Shown: positions 15,468 to 25,967 of the stretch, one piece after another
How positions within the stretch are numbered: position 1 is the first letter of the stretch
Layout: each line of letters begins with the position of its first letter
Translations under genes and position numbers: made by a program
The notes under the pieces: model-generated
The model's database searches: none
What the model saw: the letters and a program-made list of their open reading frames with translations, nothing else
Told to the model about the DNA's origin: nothing
Origin: an uncultured Synechococcales cyanobacterium
GTDB taxonomy: Bacteria > Cyanobacteriota > Cyanobacteriia > Thermosynechococcales > Thermosynechococcaceae
Direction of reading: 5' to 3'
DNA length: 64,000 bases
Assembly (NCBI GenBank): GCA_902806435.1
Contig: CADCWO010000103.1
Coordinates: forward strand, 63,308 to 127,307

Positions 15468-16343
15468 ATGGAGCAGGTCAAAATTGGCATCATCGGTGGT
15501 AGTGGACTCTATGTTATGGATGCCCTCAAGGATGTTGAGGAACTTCAGGTTGATACCCCCTTTGGCCCTCCCTCCGATGCCTTTATTCTGGGAACACTAG
15601 AAGGGACACGGGTAGCATTCTTAGCCCGACATGGGCGCAACCATCACTTAACGCCCTCTGAGTTGCCATTCCGGGCAAATATCTATGCCATGAAATCTTT
15701 GGGTGTTGAGTACTTGATCTCAGCTTCTGCGGTCGGTTCTTTAAAAGCAGAGGCAAAGCCTCTAGATATGGTGGTACCAGACCAGTTTATTGACCGCACA
15801 AAGAACCGCGCTTCCACCTTCTTTGAGGAAGGTATTGTTGCCCACATAGGGTTTGGCGATCCGGTATGCCTTAATTTGGCAAAGGTTTTGGCAGATGCGA
15901 TCGCTGGATTGGACCTGCCGGATGTTAATCTCCACCGGGGAGGCACTTACCTTTGTATGGAAGGCCCAGCCTTCTCCACTAAGGCAGAATCTAACCTTTA
16001 CCGCAGCTGGGGCTGTACGGTAATTGGGATGACGAATCTACCAGAGGCAAAGCTAGCACGGGAGGCAGAAATTGCCTACGCCACCTTAGCTTTGGTTACA
16101 GACTTCGACTGTTGGCACCCGGATCACGACAGCGTGACAGTGGATATGATCATTGCTAACCTTAAGCGCAACGCAACGAATGCTCAGAAAGTGATCCAAG
16201 CCACTGTGCGTCAATTGGCATCAGCAGCTCCCCCCTCCACCGCTCATAGTGCTTTGCAGCACGCAATCCTCACCCCTCTAGATAAGGTGCCTGAGTCCAT
16301 CCACGCAAAGTTGAACGTGCTGTTACGTAAGTATGTAAGTTGA
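15468..16343 (+). CDS. mtnP: S-methyl-5'-thioadenosine phosphorylase
   Basis: A 291-residue purine nucleoside phosphorylase family enzyme, MTAP branch. Visible motifs are [10 protein letters not shown] at the start, [20 protein letters not shown] (phosphate binding), [28 protein letters not shown], and [18 protein letters not shown] followed by [10 protein letters not shown]. It cleaves methylthioadenosine, a by-product of polyamine synthesis, to adenine and methylthioribose-1-phosphate, the first step of methionine salvage. A good Shine-Dalgarno sequence (GGAAAGGG) precedes the ATG. Some members of the family accept other 6-oxopurine nucleosides, but the MTAP-type sequence is the better fit. 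Confidence 0.95.
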   Translation: MEQVKIGIIGGSGLYVMDALKDVEELQVDTPFGPPSDAFILGTLEGTRVAFLARHGRNHHLTPSELPFRANIYAMKSLGVEYLISASAVGSLKAEAKPLDMVVPDQFIDRTKNRASTFFEEGIVAHIGFGDPVCLNLAKVLADAIAGLDLPDVNLHRGGTYLCMEGPAFSTKAESNLYRSWGCTVIGMTNLPEAKLAREAEIAYATLALVTDFDCWHPDHDSVTVDMIIANLKRNATNAQKVIQATVRQLASAAPPSTAHSALQHAILTPLDKVPESIHAKLNVLLRKYVS

Positions 16344-16360
16344 AGAGCACTGATCCTGTC

Positions 16361-16625
16361 TTAGGCGAGCAACGAACTAATTAACCCCTCAACCTGAGCT
16401 TCCAGCGAACCGTTATTCGTTGTGGCACAACAGCGTAGTAGTCGTTTGAGAAAGTGCTCTAGCGGCTGAGAGCGCTCGACCAATTATGTTGATAAAGTTC
16501 GTAGGGGAACTGGGTTCTGAGAGAAAGTTGGGCCCTTGGTGGAGTAACTTCTTGAAGAGACCGTCTTTGCTTTGGGTCGTGGCGTTACCTGCCTCGGAGT
16601 GACCCCAACTGACCTTAGCTTAAGT
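16361..16625 (-). pseudogene. Possible decayed reading frames, minus strand
   Basis: In the 430-base gap behind mtnP two overlapping minus-strand frames look protein-like. One, about 41 codons ending in a TAA at 16361-16363, reads ERSQPLEHFLKRLLRCC and then SLEAQVEGLISSLLA. The other, further upstream, reads KDGLFKKLLHQGPNFLSEPS. Neither has a normal start, and joining them needs a frameshift. I cannot name the parent gene. The rest of the gap up to 16770 shows nothing recognisable. Confidence 0.22.
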
Positions 16626-16770
16626 TAGTAGTAGTAACAAAATCTCTAGAATGTTTGGCTGGCTAAACTGCTGAGGCATGACTGATTTCAGCCTAAAACC
16701 GTTGTAATTGATTTTTGTGGAATTCTTTCCCTAAAGCCTAGGAGACCCATTACTTTAAAGTGAATCACCT

Positions 16771-17793
16771 ATGAAAGTACTTGTTACTGGGGTCGCCGGC
16801 TTCATTGGTTATCATCTAGCACAACGGTTACTAGCAGACGGTGCTCAAGTCTACGGGATTGACAATCTGAATGACTACTATGATGTGAGTCTAAAGGAAG
16901 CTAGATTAGCTCAGCTACATCCCCACGCTGGTTTCGGTTTTGAGTTACTAGATTTAGCTGACCGCCAGGGAATGGCCCAGTTATTTCAATCCGACTTTGA
17001 TTGTGTTGTCAATCTGGCAGCCCAGGCTGGAGTGCGCTACTCACTGCAAAATCCTTTCGCCTATGCAGATAGCAATATGACTGGTTTTGTGAACTTGTTA
17101 GAAGGATGTCGCCATAGACAGATCAAACACCTGGTGTTTGCCTCCTCAAGTTCAGTTTATGGGGCTAACACTAAGGTTCCCTTTGCAGTCAGCGATAACG
17201 TTGATCATCCAGTGTCTTTGTACGCTGCTAGCAAGAAGGCAAACGAACTCATGGCTCATGTTTACAGTCATTTGTACAATTTGCCCACAACTGGGTTGCG
17301 CTTTTTTACTGTGTACGGTCCTTGGGGAAGACCCGATATGGCCTACTTCAAGTTTGTCAAAGCAATTGAAGCAGGTGAAGCGATTGATGTTTATAACTTT
17401 GGCAAGATGAAGCGTGACTTCACCTACATTGATGACGTAATTGAAGGGGTGGTTCGGGTCATGCACAAACCGCCTCAAGCCGGCAATTTCAACCGAATTT
17501 CAACCCCTAGTGCATCTACTAGTCAAGCACCCTATAAAATCTACAACATTGGCAATAACAATCCAGTTGAGCTAATGACTTTTATTCAGGTGATTGAAAA
17601 GATAATGGGTAAGACAACAGAAAAGAACTTCTTACCCATTCAACCAGGTGACATTCCATCTACTTATGCAGATGTCGACGACCTGATTAGAGAGGTGGGC
17701 TTTAAACCGACAACGCCAATTGCTACAGGCCTTGAACGCTTTGTCCACTGGTATCGAGAATACTACAGTGCAGGAGTTAAGCAGCCGCAATAA
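16771..17793 (+). CDS. NAD-dependent epimerase, UDP-glucuronate 4-epimerase type
   Basis: A 340-residue extended short-chain dehydrogenase. The Rossmann glycine motif GVAGFIG is at residues 7-13, followed by YGIDNLNDYYDVSLKEARLA, the signature of UDP-glucuronate/UDP-galacturonate epimerases. The catalytic YAASK is at 151-155, and GLRFFTVYGPWGRPDMA closes the substrate pocket. The soluble enzyme would supply nucleotide-sugar uronic acids for extracellular polysaccharide or lipopolysaccharide. No glycosyltransferase genes are adjacent, so the polymer is unknown. Length and motifs are complete. Confidence 0.92.
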   Translation: MKVLVTGVAGFIGYHLAQRLLADGAQVYGIDNLNDYYDVSLKEARLAQLHPHAGFGFELLDLADRQGMAQLFQSDFDCVVNLAAQAGVRYSLQNPFAYADSNMTGFVNLLEGCRHRQIKHLVFASSSSVYGANTKVPFAVSDNVDHPVSLYAASKKANELMAHVYSHLYNLPTTGLRFFTVYGPWGRPDMAYFKFVKAIEAGEAIDVYNFGKMKRDFTYIDDVIEGVVRVMHKPPQAGNFNRISTPSASTSQAPYKIYNIGNNNPVELMTFIQVIEKIMGKTTEKNFLPIQPGDIPSTYADVDDLIREVGFKPTTPIATGLERFVHWYREYYSAGVKQPQ

Positions 17794-17959
17794 GCTGAGG
17801 ACAAGAGTAGCCTTGACTGCCCACTGATAATAGGCGTAACAGTTCAATACCTTCTCTGTTCACTGTTTCGTCTTCCTATTATCCATTTAGGTCTTGATAT
17901 GAACCCCCGATCGCTTGTAGTGTCATTTTAGACAAGACACACAGCTTGAGGGTAAGCCA

Positions 17960-18880
17960 GTGCAGCCAAAACTGATTATTCATGGCGGAGCTGGTAGCTC
18001 CCCGAAAAGCAAAGAGGGAACTGAGGCGGTACGCCAGTCTCTCTACAAAATTTTGGAGGAAGCCTACGCATTGCTGTGTAAAGGTTCTAGTGCCCAAGCA
18101 GCAGTGGTTCAGGGTTGTCGCCTGTTGGAGGATGAGCCGCGTTTCAATGCCGGCACCGGTTCGGTGTTGCAATCTGACGGTCAGATCCGCATGAGTGCAG
18201 CCCTAATGGATGGTTCAGCGCAGCGATTGAGTGGTGTAATTAACGTTTCCCGGGTGCAGCATCCCATTGAGCTCGCCCAAGCTCTCCAAGCTTCAACTGA
18301 TCGGGTACTATCGGATTATGGAGCAGCAGAACTGCTGCGAGAGCTACAGGTACCGATCTATAACCCACTGACTGAAACTCGTCTGCAAGAGTGGCTGCAA
18401 GAGCGCCAGAGAAATTTTGATACTCCAGCGGCTGGTGTAGTGGCACAGGTGGTCGACAGCCCCCGCAGCGGGACAATTGGGGTTGTGGCGCTTGACCAGC
18501 AAGGACGTCTTGCCGCTGGTACTTCCACGGGGGGTAAAGGTTTGGAGCGAATTGGCCGCGTCAGCGACTCTGCCATGCCTGCGGGGAACTACGCGACTGC
18601 TGAGGCTGCTGTTAGCTGTACGGGGATTGGAGAAGACATTATTGATGAGTGTCTAGCGGCCCGGATTGTAGTGCGCGTCACCGACGGCCTATCATTGCAG
18701 GCTGCCTTTAAGCGCTCTTTAATCGAGGCTCGTCAGCGGCAACGGGACCTCGGAGCGATTGGAATTGATGCTACTGGGGAGATCGCCTGGGGGAAAACAA
18801 GCCAGGTTTTGTTAGCCGCCTACCATGATGGCACAAGAATCGGAGACACTCTGGAACTGGCTGAGGATGCTATCCATTAG
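17960..18880 (+). CDS. Isoaspartyl peptidase / L-asparaginase (plant type)
   Basis: A 306-residue Ntn-hydrolase made as a precursor that cuts itself into two subunits. The start [10 protein letters not shown] is the conserved N-terminus; the cleavage site and catalytic threonine are in [11 protein letters not shown] (Thr at about 172), followed by [20 protein letters not shown] and [12 protein letters not shown]. It removes isoaspartyl residues from damaged peptides and also hydrolyses asparagine. The frame opens with a GTG. Its last four bases overlap the end of the convergent glmU gene, so the two transcripts must run into each other unless terminated inside coding sequence. Confidence 0.93.
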   Translation: MQPKLIIHGGAGSSPKSKEGTEAVRQSLYKILEEAYALLCKGSSAQAAVVQGCRLLEDEPRFNAGTGSVLQSDGQIRMSAALMDGSAQRLSGVINVSRVQHPIELAQALQASTDRVLSDYGAAELLRELQVPIYNPLTETRLQEWLQERQRNFDTPAAGVVAQVVDSPRSGTIGVVALDQQGRLAAGTSTGGKGLERIGRVSDSAMPAGNYATAEAAVSCTGIGEDIIDECLAARIVVRVTDGLSLQAAFKRSLIEARQRQRDLGAIGIDATGEIAWGKTSQVLLAAYHDGTRIGDTLELAEDAIH

Positions 18881-20232
18881 TCTTGCTGCGATAACCGCCA
18901 ACCCGTCTTGTTAACTTGCCGGTTTCGGGCGATCGCTAGGGAACTATCAGGCACGTCTTCGGTAATCACTGAACCGGCAGCAATCGTGACATCATTTCCC
19001 AACGTCACAGGGGCAACCAATACGCTATTTGAGCCTGTCTTCGTGCGATCGCCAATCTGGGTTGGATGCTTTCTCACCCCATCATAGTTAGCTGTGATGG
19101 TTCCGGCGCCAATATTGACCTGATCCCCCAAAGTGGCATCCCCCAAGTAAGACAGATGCGCTACGTTATTGTGATTGCCTAAGCTTGTATTTTTCAATTC
19201 CACAAAGTTCCCTACCCGGCAGGCAGTTCCCACCTGAACATGACCCCGCAGGTGGGCATAAGGACCAATGCGCGTTCCGGCTCCAATCGCGCTCTCAGAA
19301 ACAACAGAGTAGAGCACTGTTACATCCTGGCCAATCTGACTATCTTCCACTAAACTACCTGGACCAATTCGGCTGCCTGATTCGACTGAAGTTTTACCCC
19401 GAAGATGGGTATGAGGTTCAATCACCACATCTGGTTGAAGTTGTACCGTATCATCAATTGTGATGCTGTCTGGGCTGACCAACGTCACTCCGGCCGCCAT
19501 CCAGTCATCCTTAACTCGCGTTTGCAAGATCTCATTCGCTGCCGCCAGTTGCTTGCGGTCATTGATGCCTAGGATTTCCTGGTAGTCTTCCACATCGACT
19601 GTCATCACGGGGTTCAAGTAATTGACAGCATCGGTTAAGTAGTATTCCTGCTGGTCATTGCTTGCTCCCAGTTGGGGTAAAACATCAGCCAGGTCAGGCC
19701 AGCGAAAGCAGTAAACCCCGGCATTGATCCGGCGATTTTGCTTCTGGGCATCGGTACAGTCGCGGTCTTCAACAATTTGCTGTAGAAGGTTGCGGCTGTC
19801 AGAAAATACCCGGCCATAGCCCTGCGGATTGGGCAGTTGGGCTGTCAAAATCGTCGCGGCATTCTGGTTTTGCTGGTGCGATCGCAGCAGCCGTTCCAAA
19901 GTTTGCGGTCGCAGCAGCGGTACATCTCCATTTAAGACCAGCAAGTCTCCCTGGAAGTTCTGTAAATGGGGTAGTAACTGTTGGATCGCATGCCCTGTGC
20001 CAAGCTGTTTGGCTTGCTCAACAAACTCCAAGCCTGGAAAGGATCGTAGGGAAGCCTGCACGAGGTCTCCCCGATAACCGACAATCACCATGCACCGGGA
20101 GGGTTCAACAGCAGACAAGCTACCAAGTACTCGCTCCACTAATGATTGTCCACCCAAGGAATGTAAGACCTTAGGAAGGTTAGATTTCATTCGGGTACCC
20201 CGTCCCGCCGCTAAAATCGCTACCGCTACCAT
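18877..20232 (-). CDS. glmU: Bifunctional GlmU: N-acetylglucosamine-1-P uridylyltransferase / glucosamine-1-P acetyltransferase
   Basis: A 451-residue enzyme making UDP-N-acetylglucosamine for peptidoglycan and lipopolysaccharide. The N-terminal nucleotidyltransferase domain starts [32 protein letters not shown] and [10 protein letters not shown] follow in order. The C-terminal left-handed beta helix has hexapeptide repeats, ending with [20 protein letters not shown] and [19 protein letters not shown]. The length is normal for cyanobacteria. It is convergent with the isoaspartyl peptidase gene, overlapping by four bases. Confidence 0.97.
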   Translation of the reverse strand: MVAVAILAAGRGTRMKSNLPKVLHSLGGQSLVERVLGSLSAVEPSRCMVIVGYRGDLVQASLRSFPGLEFVEQAKQLGTGHAIQQLLPHLQNFQGDLLVLNGDVPLLRPQTLERLLRSHQQNQNAATILTAQLPNPQGYGRVFSDSRNLLQQIVEDRDCTDAQKQNRRINAGVYCFRWPDLADVLPQLGASNDQQEYYLTDAVNYLNPVMTVDVEDYQEILGINDRKQLAAANEILQTRVKDDWMAAGVTLVSPDSITIDDTVQLQPDVVIEPHTHLRGKTSVESGSRIGPGSLVEDSQIGQDVTVLYSVVSESAIGAGTRIGPYAHLRGHVQVGTACRVGNFVELKNTSLGNHNNVAHLSYLGDATLGDQVNIGAGTITANYDGVRKHPTQIGDRTKTGSNSVLVAPVTLGNDVTIAAGSVITEDVPDSSLAIARNRQVNKTGWRLSQQD

Positions 20233-20421
20233 TGCGCTCTCAGCTATAACTCACCGGAGTATATCGTGCTTTTTACCCCTTTATGCCGAGTTCTATCAAG
20301 ATTGCAACCCTAAGTTTGGATAAATCTTAAGTAGCTATAGCTACCTTGCGCTTTTGCTCTATGGTCCTTGAGCTATACCAGCTAGAGCTTCACAAAGTTA
20401 TAGATCAGAAAGGTTCTATTA

Positions 20422-21423
20422 TTAACTGGTAGCACTAGCTAATAAAACCTCTGAGCGCTGAGTCAACCGGATATATTTGATAAACTGCTCCACCAACATC
20501 GGGTTGCGCCAGCCTTTTGCCGTTTCTTCTACCAAAATCTCTAATGCTTTATCGTCTGTAAAAGCCCGCTTATAAGGTCGCTCACTCGTTAAAGCATCAT
20601 AAATATCCAGAATTTGAAAAACCTGGACAAGATAGGGGATTTGATCGCCAACCAGGCCATCCGGATATCCTGACCCATCCCAGCGTTCATGGTGATGGCG
20701 AATAATCGGCAATAAGCCTTGCATCGTGCGTAAGGGACGACAAATCTGTTCCCCAATTAGCACATGTTGCCTCATCGTCTCCTGTTCTGCTAGGGTCAGG
20801 GCACCAGGTTTGAGCAAGACAGCATCAGGGATACCAACTTTACCAATATCATGCAGGTAGCCACTCCACATTAAGTTACGAATCTCAGCATGGGGTAGCC
20901 GCAAGAACTCACCGAAGGCTTTGCCCTGCATCATTAAGCGTTCACAGTGGTCCCCTGTATTAGGGTCGCGGCTTTCAATAGCTTTGGCAATCGAAAAAAG
21001 TGCTTGTTCCGCGTGATCTAAATCTTCATTGGAGCGCTTTTGATAGACTAGGGACTTGATCCGAGCTAACAACTCCAGTGGATCAAAAGGTTTAATCAAA
21101 AATTCATCGCTCCCGGCTTCAATGCCCCTAAGCCGCGATCGTTGGTCTTGACACGACGTAAGAAGGACAACAGGTACCAGTCGTGTCTGCTCGTTTTGCT
21201 TTAAGCGCCGGCACAACTCAAACCCATTCGCTCCCGGCATGAAAAGATCTAGAAGAACTAAGTCAGGATTATCTTCAACAACTTGCTCTAGGATTGTTGC
21301 TGCGCTGCTAACTTCTCCCACATCGTATCCTTCAACCGTCAGCAGGGAATTGAGCAGAAACCGGCTTGACGGGTCAGTATCTAAAACTAAAATTTTCGAC
21401 CTTGTTGAAGTAGACCAAGTCAC
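20422..21423 (-). CDS. Response regulator with HD-GYP domain
   Basis: A 333-residue two-domain signalling protein. The receiver domain (residues 9-130) has the phosphoacceptor in DLVLLDLFMPG, the switch threonine in VVLLTS and the lysine in FLIKPFDP. The HD-GYP domain follows, with YLHDIGKVGIPDAVLLKPG and HHHERWDGSGYPDGL, plus FQILDIYDALTSERPYKRAF, so all key metal-binding residues are present. Active HD-GYP domains hydrolyse cyclic di-GMP. No partner histidine kinase gene is adjacent. The gene stands alone between glmU and the small zinc-ribbon gene. Confidence 0.93.
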   Translation of the reverse strand: MTWSTSTRSKILVLDTDPSSRFLLNSLLTVEGYDVGEVSSAATILEQVVEDNPDLVLLDLFMPGANGFELCRRLKQNEQTRLVPVVLLTSCQDQRSRLRGIEAGSDEFLIKPFDPLELLARIKSLVYQKRSNEDLDHAEQALFSIAKAIESRDPNTGDHCERLMMQGKAFGEFLRLPHAEIRNLMWSGYLHDIGKVGIPDAVLLKPGALTLAEQETMRQHVLIGEQICRPLRTMQGLLPIIRHHHERWDGSGYPDGLVGDQIPYLVQVFQILDIYDALTSERPYKRAFTDDKALEILVEETAKGWRNPMLVEQFIKYIRLTQRSEVLLASATS

Positions 21424-21748
21424 AGGTGAACCTTGAGAAAAAGGCTATTGCTGGTTGACGCAAGAAATAACTATCAACCAGCGCCTCTAGTATCCCTAAT
21501 TCCCCTCTATTTGCAATCAGGTGATCTACGGAAATTTACTGATGCCACTTCCTAAAGGTAGATTACTACTTAAACTACTACCGACTAGGTTTGATCGCCT
21601 ACAAAATCAGATTTAGCTGTCGCCCTAGAAAAGTTGATGGCAAGCCTAGCAAGCGATTAGCTACGGTTCATAATCTCGTTCTAATAAAACACTAAGTTGA
21701 TTAAGACGGTCGTTTAATTGCTTATGACCAGTTTCCGTTAGCTTGTCC
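21424..21748. other. Gene-free stretch
   Basis: About 325 AT-leaning bases between two minus-strand genes. No open frame, tRNA or clear terminator was seen. It probably holds the promoter of the HD-GYP gene at its left end. Confidence 0.4.
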
Positions 21749-21958
21749 CTAAAGTGGAGAAAGCTTGGCGTCAGAACTTACCCTAGCTCTAACTGGAAGG
21801 GTGGCAAGCGGTAGAGGCTGCGCCGGCCTGCTATGCTTTGTTTCCTTATCTGGAGATGCCTCAGGCATCTGGAAGCGACAGCGAGAACAAAATAAATAAG
21901 CCTGGCCAGAACGAGCATGCCGGAGCATCACATCAGAGCAGCAGGGACATGAAGTCAT
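21749..21958 (-). CDS. Small zinc-ribbon-like protein, paralogue of 3121-3324
   Basis: A 69-residue protein beginning MTSCPCCSDVMLRHARSGQA and continuing YLFCSRCRFQMPEAS. The two cysteine pairs CPCC and CSRC and the LRHARSG segment align with the protein at 3121-3324, while the tails (here rich in Pro, Leu and Ala) differ. The arrangement fits a single zinc ribbon. Function is unknown. It lies downstream of the MnmC-like gene on the same strand but 170 bases away, so co-transcription is uncertain. Confidence 0.65.
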   Translation of the reverse strand: MTSCPCCSDVMLRHARSGQAYLFCSRCRFQMPEASPDKETKHSRPAQPLPLATLPVRARVSSDAKLSPL

Positions 21959-22132
21959 GATTAATAATTTTTTTGTAAGAGTCTTATAACTTTAATCATG
22001 GCAATAACTTGATTACGGAAGACCTGTCTGAAGACATAGAAGTATGAGTTATTGTAAAGATAATTGTATTTTATGAGAAATTCGCTTGCCAGCCGTCCCT
22101 TTGTTCTATTTGGGGCTAGCTCGGCAAGGTAA

Positions 22133-23014
22133 TCAGAGAGCTTCAACATTTGCCCTATTCAACCAGCGTTTTTTCCACTGGGTTGTCCGTTCTAAGTCTG
22201 AGGTTTGCTGCTCTGCGCGACGGCGCTGCAAGATTAACTCAGCTGGATCGCTAAGGCTAGGGTCTCGATAAGGAACAGCTGCGCGGGTGAGTAAATGTTC
22301 CTGCTCCTGGGGGGATAAGGGCGGCAAATCAGTTTGAAGTAGGCTAGCAACGGTTCCTGGCGATCGCCGTCCTACTGGGTAAGTGGAACCAATCTGGCAC
22401 CTTGCTGCCAGTAAGGCAGTACGTACGGCTGCTGAACAGGAATAGGTAGCCAGTCTACCTGTAGGTTGAAGACAGCGAACTACCCAGCTCAGAAATTCTA
22501 CTGTCCATAATTGAGGGCAATGGGGAGGTGAGAAGGGATCGAGAAACACACCATCGGCTCGGAATCCGCTTTGATACACCTGTTGGATTGATTGACGCGC
22601 ATCGCCAATCAATAATTTAGCCTCTAGGCGATCAGTCTTGGCGTGGTACTGTGTTGCTAGCAATGTAGTGAGCTGCTGAATATCGGCTGGCCAGATATTC
22701 AGGAATCCCTGCTTCAAGGCAATATCTGGTACGGCGGCATTCAACTCTAAACCCCAGAGCTGCACGTGGCAATTAGGATTGCTTGTCCAAATTGCTGTTA
22801 ATGCTGCTGCTGTGTTGTAACCCAGCCCATAGCAAATATCTAACAGCTTCAAGGATTGATATGGCCGCTTACTAAGGATTGGCTCCACAAACTTCCGTTG
22901 TGCTTCTTGCTGAGCACCGTGAAGGCTATGAAAGGCTTCATTGAACTCGGGTGATAAAAAGGTGAATGAGCCATCAGCCGTTGGGATTGAAACCAGATCT
23001 TGGGAAGAGTTCAT
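22133..23014 (-). CDS. MnmC-like (MnmD) tRNA methyltransferase
   Basis: A 293-residue Rossmann-fold methyltransferase of the DUF752/MnmC N-domain type. SAM-binding LLDICYGLGYNTAAALTA is near residues 57-74, GDARQSIQQVY marks the second strand, and FLDPFSPPHCPQLWTVEFLS is the family signature. SCSAAVRTALLAA and GSTYPVGRRSPGTVAS come later. In E. coli MnmC this domain makes 5-methylaminomethyl uridine at the tRNA wobble position; stand-alone MnmD proteins do the same, so this is the likely role. No MnmC FAD domain is fused to it. The start ATG at 23014 gives a normal N-terminus. Confidence 0.85.
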   Translation of the reverse strand: MNSSQDLVSIPTADGSFTFLSPEFNEAFHSLHGAQQEAQRKFVEPILSKRPYQSLKLLDICYGLGYNTAAALTAIWTSNPNCHVQLWGLELNAAVPDIALKQGFLNIWPADIQQLTTLLATQYHAKTDRLEAKLLIGDARQSIQQVYQSGFRADGVFLDPFSPPHCPQLWTVEFLSWVVRCLQPTGRLATYSCSAAVRTALLAARCQIGSTYPVGRRSPGTVASLLQTDLPPLSPQEQEHLLTRAAVPYRDPSLSDPAELILQRRRAEQQTSDLERTTQWKKRWLNRANVEAL

Positions 23015-23338
23015 GGGGGATAGGGCTCAGGTGCATCATTTTCTGATTTTGACTGATCAAATTTAAGTCGGGCAGGCCTCATTGCTCCTTGGTGGAACTT
23101 CTATTCCCTTGTCCTACTTTGTGGCCTTCTGTAACTCGCTAGATTGGTACTGTACTTCTGCAAGCGGCCAAGTCTTTAAAGGCCTATTTAGACACCTATG
23201 CCTTGATGCTAAATGGTGAGACAGGATGTGACAAAGCATAGATAATCTAACTTCGAGCGCCTCCAGATTGTCTTCTAAACTATGGAAGTGTGTTGTAGAG
23301 GCATACAAGTTCTATCTCCACGGTCGATACCCACTTAA
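23015..23338. other. Divergent intergenic region, possible 64-codon ORF
   Basis: This 324-base gap separates the MnmC-like gene from the ABC exporter and must hold both promoters. On the minus strand a 64-codon frame at 23114-23308 (MYASTTHFHSLEDNLEALEV) is open but has no recognisable domain; I regard it as unproven. Confidence 0.3.
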
Positions 23339-25135
23339 ATGAAGCAAAAATTGCAGCCTTTAGCTTCCGCTAAACAGCATCCTTTGAAGCGGCTAATTAA
23401 GTATGCCCGTGGCTACCGCCGTCAAATTTGGTGGGCAACTCTCTGTTCAATTCTGAACAAAATTTTTGACTTAGCCCCCCCCGCTTTGATTGGCGCAGCA
23501 GTGGATGTTGTTGTGAAGCAGCAAGACTCGCTGATTGCCCGCTGGGGAGTGACTGATGTCTTTAATCAACTGCTAGTTCTCTCTTTTCTGACTCTGATCG
23601 TCTGGTTGTTAGAGTCGGTTTTTCAGTATGCCTACGACTGGCTGTGGCGTAACCTGGCCCAGTCAATTGAGCATGACCTGCGGCTGGATGCCTATAGCCA
23701 CTTACAAGATCTAGATTTGGTCTACTTTGAGGCTCGCAGCACAGGCGGCCTGATGTCAATTCTCAACGACGACATCAATCAACTAGAGCGCTTCTTAGAT
23801 ATCGGAGCCAATGAGCTGCTTCAGGTCAGTACAACGGTGGTGATCATTGGAGGTGCCTTTTTTATTCTGGCTCCGAGTGTGGCCTGGATGTCGATGCTGC
23901 CTATGCCTTTTATTCTGTGGGGTTCAATTATCTTTCAAAGGCGGTTGGCTCCCCGCTACATGGATGTACGAGAAAAGGTAAGTTTGCTCAACGGTAGACT
24001 GTCCAATAATCTGAGTGGAATCACCACAATCAAAAGTTTTACCGCTGAAGCTTATGAGCGATCGCAGATTGAGCGTGATAGTGAAGCCTATCGTCGCAGC
24101 AACCGTCGGGTGATCGCCCTTAGTGCGGCTTTCATTCCGCTGATTCGCATCGTAATTTTGTTGGGCTTTACAGCTACCTTACTTTATGGCGGCCTGGAAG
24201 CAGTAGCCGGGAACTTATCAGTAGGAACCTATAGTGTATTGGTCTTTCTCACCCAACGATTACTCTGGCCCTTGACCCGGTTGGGGGAAACCCTAGATCA
24301 GTATCAGCGGGCAATGGCTTCTACCACCCGTGTGATGAACTTATTGAATACTCCTATAGCGATCCATTCGGGTAACCAGTCCTTACCGCCTGAATTTGTT
24401 CGGGGAGAGTTGATCTTCAGCAACGTCACTTTTGCCTATCCAGAGCGCGCGGCGCTTATCCGACGGCTTAGCCTAGAGATTCCTGCTGGCAAAACGATCG
24501 CAATTGTTGGCCCCACAGGTTCTGGTAAGAGTACCCTAGTCAAATTGCTGTTGCGCTTGTACGAAATTCAAGCCGGCACCATCACCTTGGATGGTATTGA
24601 TCTACGGGAGTTAAAGCTCCAGGATTTACGGGCCTGTATTGGCCTCGTCAGCCAGGATGTATTTCTTTTCCATGGCAGTGTTGCGGAGAATATTGCCTAT
24701 GGTAGCTTTGACGCTAGCCCAGAACAAATAATTGCCGCCGCGCAGATTGCAGAAGCCGACGAGTTCATCCGCCAACTCCCCCAAGGCTACGAAACGATTG
24801 TTGGTGAGCGGGGTCAGAAATTATCAGGGGGCCAGCGACAGCGACTGGCGATTGCCCGTGCTTTATTAAAAAATCCGCCAATTTTAATTTTGGATGAGGC
24901 TACTTCAGCCGTAGACAACGAAACGGAAGCTGCCATCCAGCGATCGCTAGAGCGGATTACGGTGAATCGCACTACTATCGCGATCGCGCACCGCCTTTCT
25001 ACAGTTCGTAACGCCGACTGTATTTACGTCATGGAACAGGGTCAGTTGATTGAACAGGGACGGCACGAGCAACTACTGGCTCAAGGGGGCATGTATGCAA
25101 GCCTTTGGCGCGTCCAAATGGGTCTGAGAGTCTGA
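23339..25135 (+). CDS. ABC exporter, fused permease and ATPase
   Basis: A 598-residue half-transporter of the ABCB/MsbA type that would work as a dimer in the inner membrane. The N-terminal membrane domain has six helices (for example [20 protein letters not shown] and [20 protein letters not shown]). The nucleotide-binding domain has Walker [10 protein letters not shown], the Q-loop [20 protein letters not shown], signature [16 protein letters not shown], Walker [13 protein letters not shown] and the switch histidine in IAIAHRLST. All catalytic residues are present. The substrate is unknown: lipid, peptide or drug export are all possible. It is a single gene with no accessory subunits beside it. 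Confidence 0.93.
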   Translation: MKQKLQPLASAKQHPLKRLIKYARGYRRQIWWATLCSILNKIFDLAPPALIGAAVDVVVKQQDSLIARWGVTDVFNQLLVLSFLTLIVWLLESVFQYAYDWLWRNLAQSIEHDLRLDAYSHLQDLDLVYFEARSTGGLMSILNDDINQLERFLDIGANELLQVSTTVVIIGGAFFILAPSVAWMSMLPMPFILWGSIIFQRRLAPRYMDVREKVSLLNGRLSNNLSGITTIKSFTAEAYERSQIERDSEAYRRSNRRVIALSAAFIPLIRIVILLGFTATLLYGGLEAVAGNLSVGTYSVLVFLTQRLLWPLTRLGETLDQYQRAMASTTRVMNLLNTPIAIHSGNQSLPPEFVRGELIFSNVTFAYPERAALIRRLSLEIPAGKTIAIVGPTGSGKSTLVKLLLRLYEIQAGTITLDGIDLRELKLQDLRACIGLVSQDVFLFHGSVAENIAYGSFDASPEQIIAAAQIAEADEFIRQLPQGYETIVGERGQKLSGGQRQRLAIARALLKNPPILILDEATSAVDNETEAAIQRSLERITVNRTTIAIAHRLSTVRNADCIYVMEQGQLIEQGRHEQLLAQGGMYASLWRVQMGLRV

Positions 25136-25335
25136 GGTGTTGAATGTGGTGAAGTAAATTAAATTGCAGTGCAGGCCTAAATGATCAGAGGTATGGTCCT
25201 GAACTACTATGAGCGCCTTGCACTTCTCTATGATGTCAGCGGACCTTCCGCAGGTGAGCTTTCAGAACCCTAAATCGGTTCGGTTGACTCTCAAAAAAGT
25301 TCGATTTGGCTAGAGATAGCTTGATTTAAAGCTGC

Positions 25336-25857
25336 TTATCCCTCATGAACATTAATATAACCACTGGGAAGCGCATCCCCTTGGACAACCAGTACTGAGC
25401 AGGGTGCATGATGCACTACGTGATTACTAACGCTCCCTAGCCAAGCTTCTGGCAAGCCCTTTAGACCTCTACGACCCAGCACAATCAAATCTGCTCCCCA
25501 ACTTCGAGCTGCACCACAAATGAGTGGGCCTGGCTCACCGACATTGTAATCAAACTCGGCAGAAACACCTTGTTTTGCTGCCTGCTGGCACCAGCCCTCT
25601 AACAAAGTACGAGTCTGATCAGTTTCATCCTGCAAACGCTCTTGTCGATGTTGCCGTAACTCCTCATCTAAAGCGGCGTTATGACTTACATTAGCTCCAA
25701 TCAGCAGGAGAGCGTCTTGGTTGATACCCCGCCACCTAAGGCAGTGAAACAGCTTCAAGCTAGCTTCTTCTTGTTTAGCTAATTTCAAAGCCTGCTCGAA
25801 TACCGTTGTTGTCATCGGTGAAAGGTCGATGGCAGCTAGGATTTTCTTGAATTTCAT
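25336..25857 (-). CDS. Universal stress protein (UspA family)
   Basis: A 173-residue cytosolic protein of the USP fold. KKILAAIDLSPMTTTVFEQA is the conserved N-terminus with the adenine-binding aspartate, and GRRGLKGLPEAWLGSVSNHV fits the ATP-binding pattern G-x2-G-x9-G-S/T, followed by CSVLVVQ. It is therefore likely an ATP-binding member. Compared with the shortest members it has an insertion of about 20 residues (GANVSHNAALDEELRQHRQE). It lies next to the pentapeptide gene on the same strand, about 110 bases downstream of it. Confidence 0.9.
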   Translation of the reverse strand: MKFKKILAAIDLSPMTTTVFEQALKLAKQEEASLKLFHCLRWRGINQDALLLIGANVSHNAALDEELRQHRQERLQDETDQTRTLLEGWCQQAAKQGVSAEFDYNVGEPGPLICGAARSWGADLIVLGRRGLKGLPEAWLGSVSNHVVHHAPCSVLVVQGDALPSGYINVHEG

Positions 25858-25967
25858 AGTTCCTCCTTGTTTAAGGTTTCCTTACCTCTGGTCCTTTGAG
25901 CTTGTGTTGCAATAGCTCCTGCTACCATGACAGGGCCTATGCTTCTCAAGAGCTATCAGCAAAAAAT

